A stretch of 64,000 bases of DNA from Megalobrama amblycephala (lineage: Eukaryota; Chordata; Actinopteri; Cypriniformes; Xenocyprididae). The stretch spans positions 34,403,396-34,467,395 of the forward strand of contig NC_063054.1 in NCBI RefSeq assembly GCF_018812025.1, read 5' to 3'. Below the pieces are notes generated by a model that ran no database searches, was not told the origin of the DNA, and was given only the letters and a program-made list of their open reading frames with translations. The translations under genes and the position numbers were made by a program. Shown here in pieces: positions 57,621 through 64,000 of this stretch (position 1 is the stretch's first letter; each line of letters starts with the position of its first letter).

Positions 57621-57790
57621 CATTGTCCATTCCTCCTTCCTCAAAATGGCAAAAATTATCATTAACTGAATCTTTAAAGAAAGTGATTAAACTATCCCAT
57701 ACCTAAAAATATGGGTACATAAAAAGTACTGAATAATCTATACCAATATACAGTAGTGTGTACAGTAACTACTGAATCTAATATAAATAA
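57621..57790. other. Short unassigned stretch with a duplicated segment
   Basis: CTGAATAATCTATACCAATA at 57729 reappears with small changes at 58953 inside the next element. Confidence 0.5.
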
Positions 57791-58132
57791 GGGTGGGCGA
57801 TATAGCGGTATATAAGAAAACCAGTATAAATGTGTCAACCGGGAGAGATTTTAGACTTTCGTCTCTTTCGTGATTACACTCATGTGACGTTAGCTGTGCT
57901 GTGCGGTCAAGAAAGCTTATCGCCTGAATGTGTTTATAAGCCTTGTGGTTTATAAACAAGTGATTTTAAACCATTCAAACACATTTCTCTATATGTGTGT
58001 ACTGTCTGAGGGACAGTTTCTGAGGAAATACAGCACTTGAGTACTGAACTGAGTTCTTTTTGGTGCCTAATTGGGCTTGGATGGCCAAATACACACTCTT
58101 ATATGTCAGAATGCCCATCTATGCGAATGTTA

Positions 58133-58156
58133 TAGATATAGATATAGATATAGATA
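58133..58156. repeat. (ATAGAT)n hexanucleotide run
   Basis: Four units of TAGATA at the left border of the nested family B piece. Confidence 0.9.
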
Positions 58157-58457
58157 TTGTCATAAAGTCGTTATCTTGTTTTTTTGGAGCACAAAAAGTA
58201 TTCTCATCACTTCATAACATTAAGGTTGAACCACTGTAGTCACTAGAACTGTTTTAAATATGTCTTTGCTAGCTTTCTGGACATCTGAAAGTGTTAATTA
58301 TCTTGCTGGCAATACAGGCCTCACTGAGCCATCGGATTTCATCAAAAATATCTTAATTTGTGTTACGAAGATGAACGAAGGTCTTAGGGGTGTGGAACGA
58401 CACGAGGGTGAGTAATTAATGATAGAATTTTCATTTTTGTGTGAACTATCCCTTTAA
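58157..58457 (+). mobile_element. Family B right half nested in the hAT-like element
   Basis: From GTCATAAAGTCGTTATC through CATTAAGGTTGAACCAC and TTTCATCAAAAATATCTTAA to GTGTGAACTATCCCTTTAA it is colinear with 30140-30441, so both belong to the same B subfamily. The left half is absent and replaced by the hexanucleotide run. Confidence 0.85.
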
Positions 58458-58918
58458 GTGAACGTAAACAGTTGTGAAAGAAAATGCATGTGTATCAGTA
58501 TATTGGATCTGTGCATTCGGTCTTAAAGTGACAGTAGCCTAATATACCTGCTGCTGTCTGTATCATTAATGTTAATCAAAAGACAAAGAGAAACCCTCTC
58601 ACTGCTCTTTACTGAATCATTTTTGTAACTTTAATAAGAATACATGTATAATTTAATTTACACAGTGAAGACTATGCAGTATTTTTTTTTGTACATGTGA
58701 TTACTTAATTTGTGTAGTACTTTTTTTTTATCACTGACTGTTTATTTGTCTTCTTCAGCTTGATTATTATTTTATTTATTTTTTTATTTTTTTTGCTTAT
58801 AATAGGCTAGTATTGGTTTTTTGTGATATTGAAATTAGTGAGGATAATTATGAAATTTCAGTGGTATCCAATTTTTTAAATATCATAACCTTATTTAAAG
58901 CAAAAATAACTATATTGT

Positions 58919-59138
<220 letters not shown>

Positions 59139-59192
59139 TTGAAAAAAAATGACTTATATGTTGATATAAGATTTTGGTCACATCGCCCACCC

Positions 59193-60087
59193 CCAAATAT
59201 AATATTGTGTCATGTTTATATTTGTAAAGTAAAAGCATTTTATTTCACTTTATAAATTAAATTAACAGTTACCAGAGATGCTGTCTAGCATGCTTGACGC
59301 ATTTGCTCTGGTGTGAATCACTGCAGACGGCTTGAGCACGTCACAGACACTGAAAGGCCTTTATTCTCAGCCGCACTATTCATTACTCTAAAAGACAGAT
59401 ATCAAAACGTCAAAGCCAATATTGGCGGAACCAGATGTTCAGTCGTTCAAATGCTGGAGATGGACCAGACAAACGTTTTCTATAGTTAACATTTTAGAGC
59501 CTCAAGATGTAGATGATTTTTTAAATTAGAAAATTGCATTTAAACACAAAATTGTATTTTTACACTACATCGAATAAACATGAGATGTAAAAGATCCTTG
59601 AGCTAACCTTGATTATTAGATGAAATCATCAAACTCCAGTGAAGAATTTTAATTCAATGTACTGCATAAATATGTACAGTAATTATTTATTGTAAATAAA
59701 TATTCCAAACAAGAACAACTAATGAGCTGTGTAGGCGAAAACATTGTGCATTTATATAGATAACTGAATTAATCAAATGTCAAAACCAAACCTATGCCAC
59801 TGACATTCATTTAGCAGATGCCAAAGCAAATTTATGTGTATTTAATGACTAGCACTATGCTTTTATAACTAAACTGACTCCAGTAAATTAAAAATAAAAT
59901 CAAATAATTGCATAGTTTTTCTATAGTATGTATAGTATATCATGTAATATAGTTCACTTTTGTTATATTTGTTCATTATTTAATCCGCTCCTGTCTGCTG
60001 TTGCTGTTGTATGAACATGAATATTAGATATTAGAAAATACGGTTGTCAATTCCAAATACAGTCTGTGTGAACATACAAAAAAAAAG
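59193..60087. other. Unassigned stretch
   Basis: 59270-59480 is GC-richer and repeat-free. A minus-strand retroposon tail lies at 59795-59840. The remainder is A/T-rich. Confidence 0.4.
59795..59840 (-). mobile_element. Retroposon 3' tail, minus strand
   Basis: ACTGACATTCATTTAGCAGA, then TGCCAAAGCAAATT is the complement of the conserved GATAAAAGCGTCTGCTAAATG-type tail, decayed in its 5' part. Confidence 0.5.
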
Positions 60088-60372
60088 TGGGTTCTATATA
60101 GAACCCTAGGATTCTTGACTCAATTTTAAAGAACGCTTTATGACAAAAATGTTCTATATAAAGAGAAATGTCTTGAATGATTGCATTATACTGTCACGTT
60201 TAATGGGTTATTTAAATTTTTCAAGTGATAAAGTGTGTTTATGAGCTGTTTAATTCATAAAATCCCATTAAATAAAAAATGAATTAAAACTAAATCCATA
60301 AAATGATCCCATGATGGGAAGGTTCCACCTGACAGAACCCTTCAAAGTTCTACATAGAACCTTTTCTTCTAA
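60088..60372. mobile_element. MITE with GGGTTCTATATAGAACCC end
   Basis: The left end is an exact 18-bp palindrome (60089-60106). The right end has GTTCTACATAGAACC, a diverged version. Internal AAAGAACGCTTTATGAC and CCCATGATGGGAAGG fit a fish family I remember for ATAGAACC ends. Non-coding. Confidence 0.5.
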
Positions 60373-61440
60373 ATGTGTAGCCAACTAGACTTTAAAAAAC
60401 AAAATAATTTTACTGTGATCCAGACTGTCTTCGTCTCTCGTTAATTTGGAAAGTACATTTCACACAGAGCCAAATAAATCCACAAAATCTCCAAATGTTA
60501 AGGTCAAGGAGAATATCGATCAAACCATGCTAATCTCCACTCGACTTTGCCGGAAAGTAAAGCAAGGCGCAGTTGTTCGTGTTGTTTTCCTCTCCACCTC
60601 GGCTCATTCAAATGAAATCTGAAGTCAGAATGCCATTGTGTCTCTCCTGAAAATGAGACGAGTAAATGTTGCGAGTAAATGTTTTGAGCTGTCGGCACTT
60701 CTTTATCAGACCAAAACATCAAATTAAGCGAAGAGCGGGATGAGAGATAAAGCAAGCGCTAGAAATAACGGCAGCACTGAAAGGACTGATTGAAAATGGA
60801 AATATGAGGATGTGAGGTATGGGCGGCAGTGTTTCAAGCACATTTTCATAATTGATCGGGCATGAAGTGCGCCGCTGAACCAGAAATCAGAGGTCATTAG
60901 TCAAGGCTTTGGGAAAGGCCAAGGCTTTCAAAAAGGCTAAAATGGTACTGGGAATTTATGATGCGATTTTTCATTATTATTCTTCTTTGCCGACTTCATT
61001 TTGCCTCGTGTACACACTTCAGAAATCACTAACACAACGCAAACAACACAGACTAATCTGCCAATGAGTATGATGGTGCAGTCTTTCTACACCAGCGATG
61101 AATCACAGCAGCCATATACATACATAAATTATGAATAGTCCACCTTCATACCATATTAAAAAGGCCACATGGAGACAGACTTTCTGGACAAAGGATAAAC
61201 AAATGCAACAGCAGCCACTCGACATTACGCATCCGAGAAGCTAAAACCATCAAATCAATTCATTTTATTTTACGAGGCGCCAAGAAGTATGCTAAAAGCA
61301 CTTGTGGCAGACATTCAGTCTCACTTCAGAGTCCACACTCTGCCTCTGTCTCATGCTGTCCGTCTGTCTGTCGTTCACTCACTCGCTTTCTTTCCTGCAA
61401 AGCCACACCCACATCCTGACACTTGCATCGTGAGTAAGGC
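60373..61440. other. Repeat-poor stretch, candidate conserved non-coding DNA
   Basis: About 1 kb without repeats. 60780-61000 is evenly composed with TTTTCATAATTGATCGGG, AGAGGTCATTAGTCAAGG and AATTTATGATGCGATTTTTC, the style of deeply conserved enhancers. The frame at 60504-60755 has no domain. Confidence 0.4.
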
Positions 61441-61904
61441 TGGAAGGTAGTGCTAAAAAAAATACTAAAATTGTAAGTAATTTCACAGTAAGAAAATAAA
61501 AAAATAAATTACACCAAGAAATTATGTTCATGTATATGCATCAATAGTAAACTGCCATGCATCCAAACATGTCATATATTTACATGAAATATATCATAAT
61601 AAAAGGTTTGGTGTGATTATATAATAATGTGACTATACAATAAAAAGTTTTGTGTATATTCATACATACATACATACATACATACATACACACACCTTTT
61701 TTTAAATATTAACTAAATATTAAAAATCAAATAATTGTCATGCATCGAAATTTCACAGTAAAAAAATAAATTACACCAAGAAATTGTTCATGTATATGCA
61801 TCAATAGTATATATAAGTAAATAATAGTATATAATAATTTGTGACTATATAATGAAAGTTTCGAATTTCATATAGACAATATATATGCATTATATATATA
61901 TATA
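61441..61904. other. AT-rich stretch with a direct duplication
   Basis: AATTTCACAGTAA, then ACACCAAGAAATT and TGTTCATGTATATGCATCAA occur at about 61481 and 61747. A (CATA)n run lies at 61663-61690. Confidence 0.6.
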
Positions 61905-62843
61905 CAGTACAGTCCAAAAGTTTGGAACCATTAAGATTTTTAATGTTTTTAAAAGAAGTTTCATCTGCTCACCAAGGCTACATTTATTTAATTAAAAATA
62001 CAGTAAAAAACAGTAATATTGTGAAATATTATTACAATTTAAAATAACTGTGTACTATTTAAATATATTTGATAAAAGTAATTTATTCCTGTGATGCAAA
62101 GCTGAATTTTCAGCATCGTTACTCCAGTCTTCAGTGTCACATGATCCTTCAGAAATCATTCTAATATGCTGATTTGCTGCTCAATAAACATTTATGATTA
62201 TTTTCAATGTTGAAAACAGTTGTGTACTTTTTTTTTTTCAGGATTCCTTGATGAATAGAAAGTTCAAAAGAACAGCATTTATCTGAAATACAAAGCTTCT
62301 GTAGCATTATACACTACCGTTCAAAAGTTTGGGGTCAGTAAGAAATTTTATTTTTATTTTTTTGAAAAGAAATGAAAGAAATGAATACTTTTATTCAGCA
62401 AGGATGCATTAAATCAATCAAAAGTGGCAGTAAAGACATTTATAATGTTACAAAAGATTAGATTTCAGATAAACACTGTTCTTTTGAACTTTGTATTCAT
62501 CAAATAATCCTGAAAAAAAATATTGTACACAAATATTTTGTACAATTGTACACATTAAATGTTTCTTGAGCAGCAGATCAGCATATTAGAATGATTTCTG
62601 AAGGATCATGTGACACTGAAGACTGGAGTAATGATGCTGAAAATTCAGCTTTGCATCACAGGAATAAATTACTTTGTGAAATATATTCAAATAGAAAACA
62701 GTTATTTTAAATTGTAATAATATTTCACAATATTACTGTTTTTTACTGTATTTTAATTAAATAAATGTAGCCTTGGTGAGCAGACGAAACTTCTTTTAAA
62801 AACATTAAAAATCTTAGTGGTTCCAAACTTTTGGACTGTACTG
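61905..62843. mobile_element. Family A foldback element, full length
   Basis: Ends CAGTACAGTCCAAAAGTTTG and CAAACTTTTGGACTGTACTG are perfect inverted repeats flanked by TA on both sides. The left arm (61905-62310) is the complement of most of the right part. From 62311 (CACTACCGTTCAAAAGTTTG) to 62843 the sequence reads as one ordinary family A copy. The structure is therefore a complete copy plus an inverted partial copy sharing the outer terminus. 939 bp, non-coding; TA flanks suggest Tc1/mariner-type mobilisation. Confidence 0.9.
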
Positions 62844-62879
62844 TATATATATGTATTATATATCATAATAAAAGGTTTG

Positions 62880-62881
<2 letters not shown>

Positions 62882-62973
<92 letters not shown>

Positions 62974-63008
62974 CTGGTATATACACATTGAGATACACAC
63001 AAACATGT

Positions 63009-63055
<47 letters not shown>
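62882..63055. repeat. Two (TA)n microsatellites
   Basis: TA at 62882-62970 (about 44 units) and 63012-63055 (about 22 units), separated by about 40 bp. Confidence 0.96.
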
Positions 63056-63058
<3 letters not shown>

Positions 63059-64000
63059 CCAGCACGCACCTGTCAGTCATGTACAGACAGCGCTTGAGTA
63101 CTGAAAGGAGCTGGTACTCAATTTTTACTTTAGTATTGTTTTGCGGAGGTATCCATACATGTTACCATCTCATGCTGCCTGTCAGGCATGTGGCCTAAAA
63201 CCTTCATTCAGAAAATTAAACCAAGGACAGCTGGCTTTTCTTAACATACCAAAACACACAGTGTACCACAATGCCAGAGATCCCTCGCATCACACCGCAC
63301 AACAAGAGTTTCTTTGTGAGCTACGCTCACAAAAACACAAGGGCAAACCGAGCACAAGAGCGTGCATGATCATGACATCACAGAGCCATCCTTGACAACA
63401 GAAGCGGGGTCACGAGGGACCCACGGAGAACGGGTTCGCCACGGAAGACGGTGGAGTACACGAGGAGAGGCCCTGCAGCGTCCCACAAGACAAAGTGTTC
63501 CTCCTGAACTCTACGTAACCTCGCGCTCCCCTGCCGCCTGGCGGCCCCACCGGACACCAGCTTCCAGACATGGCGTGCTTCACCAAATTAATTCCTCTGG
63601 TACTACATCAGCGGTGGAGGGAAAATAACATAATCATCCACCCGCCCCATATCCAGGCAACCAGAACACGAAAGTGTGCCAAGCCAGTTTGGTTGACAGA
63701 TTGCACGTTACAATACAGTGTTCATGGCTAATCACCTAGATGGCTGATACATGCACAAATAGTCTCAGAAATTATCTGAATCATGCGTTCACTTCATTCC
63801 AGTCCTGAGAATAGAAGAGTTCAGTTAGAAGTTTGAGGACAGGGAAGATCTCTTTCTGTCTCTCTACTAGTGATAAACAGATATATCAGCTGACATTTGT
63901 TCATTTTGAGAAAACTGGCAGAGATAATGGTGACATTTGGCAAATTAACAGAAGGGTTAACTCTCCCTTGTGACACTTATAGAATCAACCATAAGCCTTG
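63056..64000. other. Unassigned stretch, GC-rich at 63360-63680
   Basis: 63360-63680 is clearly more GC-rich than its surroundings and free of repeats, with an 88-residue plus-strand frame (63362-63628) lacking a known domain. A non-coding or alternative upstream exon, or an old repeat, is possible. The last 300 bp are ordinary. Confidence 0.35.

Noticed and set aside
62753..63104. YIYIYI and similar frames in TA tracts here and elsewhere
   Set aside because: Translations of (TA)n microsatellites; no biological meaning.

Overview
The window looks like non-coding vertebrate DNA from a teleost fish, most likely a cyprinid (carp, goldfish, barb or zebrafish relatives). It is AT-rich, dense in microsatellites, and packed with short DNA transposons whose ends I recognise from cyprinid genomes: TTAA-flanked foldback elements, Tc1/mariner and hAT-like elements, and tRNA-derived SINEs. 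There are no operons, Shine-Dalgarno sites, CRISPR arrays or prokaryotic genes. Almost every open frame given by a six-frame translation is chance or lies in simple repeat.

The one cellular gene segment I can support is on the minus strand at 32316-32612. It is a complete internal exon with a good 3' splice site, 30 nt of 5' UTR with an in-frame stop, an ATG, 89 codons and a 5' splice site. The peptide matches what I remember of the N-terminus of Kelch-like protein 29 (KLHL29). The exon is spliced just upstream of its ATG, so the promoter and at least one non-coding exon lie to the right (higher coordinates), and the BTB, BACK and Kelch exons lie to the left. Neither is visible here. The simplest reading is that most of the window is large klhl29 introns. 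Several moderately GC-rich, repeat-free stretches (about 12.6-13.5, 19.9-20.3, 31.6-32.3, 54.9-55.2, 56.7-57.2 and 60.7-61.0 kb) are candidates for conserved non-coding sequence, but nothing in a single sequence proves this.

Repeat families used below. Family A: elements with ends like CAAAAGTTTGG and the internal motif ATGATGCTGAAAATTCAG. Family B: TTAA-flanked foldbacks starting TTAAAGGGATAGTTCACCC and ending GGTGAACTATCCCTTTAA. Family C: TTAAAGGGGACC ends, with copies at 25.6 and 40.1-40.4 kb. Family D: TTAAAGGTGCCC ends, 46.8-47.75 kb. Family E: a host element split by B and D at 45.9-48.3 kb. Family F: an element split by B at 49.6-50.6 kb. These letters are mine, not database names.

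Layout. 0-8 kb: a transposon end against a (TA)n tract, an LTR-like stretch, a family A fragment, and a 2.1-kb element with a nested TTAA element. 8-12.3 kb: a run of MITEs and foldbacks ending in a Tc1-type transposase remnant. 12.3-13.5 kb: repeat-poor. 13.6-14.8 kb: an ATCT/ATCC minisatellite. 15-21 kb: mostly unique sequence with one foldback. 21.8-23.4 kb: a full-length but dead Tc1-like element. 24-31 kb: a SINE, several MITEs and a 1-kb hAT-like element. 31-33 kb: the klhl29 exon and flanks. 33-34 kb: an AT-rich tandem repeat. 36-44 kb: MITE fragments, a degenerate minisatellite and microsatellites. 45.9-50.9 kb: the densest nested-transposon cluster. 51.0-54.4 kb: two related GGAT minisatellite arrays. 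54.4-57.4 kb: repeat-poor. 57.4-59.2 kb: a hAT-like element with nested pieces. 60-64 kb: a MITE, unique sequence, a full-length family A foldback, (TA)n tracts and a GC-richer terminal stretch.

The genes do not form a pathway. The biology here is one exon of a putative Cullin-3 adaptor gene set in a transposon-rich intron landscape. I found no convincing new functional system. The most informative features are the exon with its G-rich downstream flank, the layered TTAA insertions, and several inverted-repeat structures. All family names, protein similarities and conservation claims come from memory and pattern reading; no database search was run.
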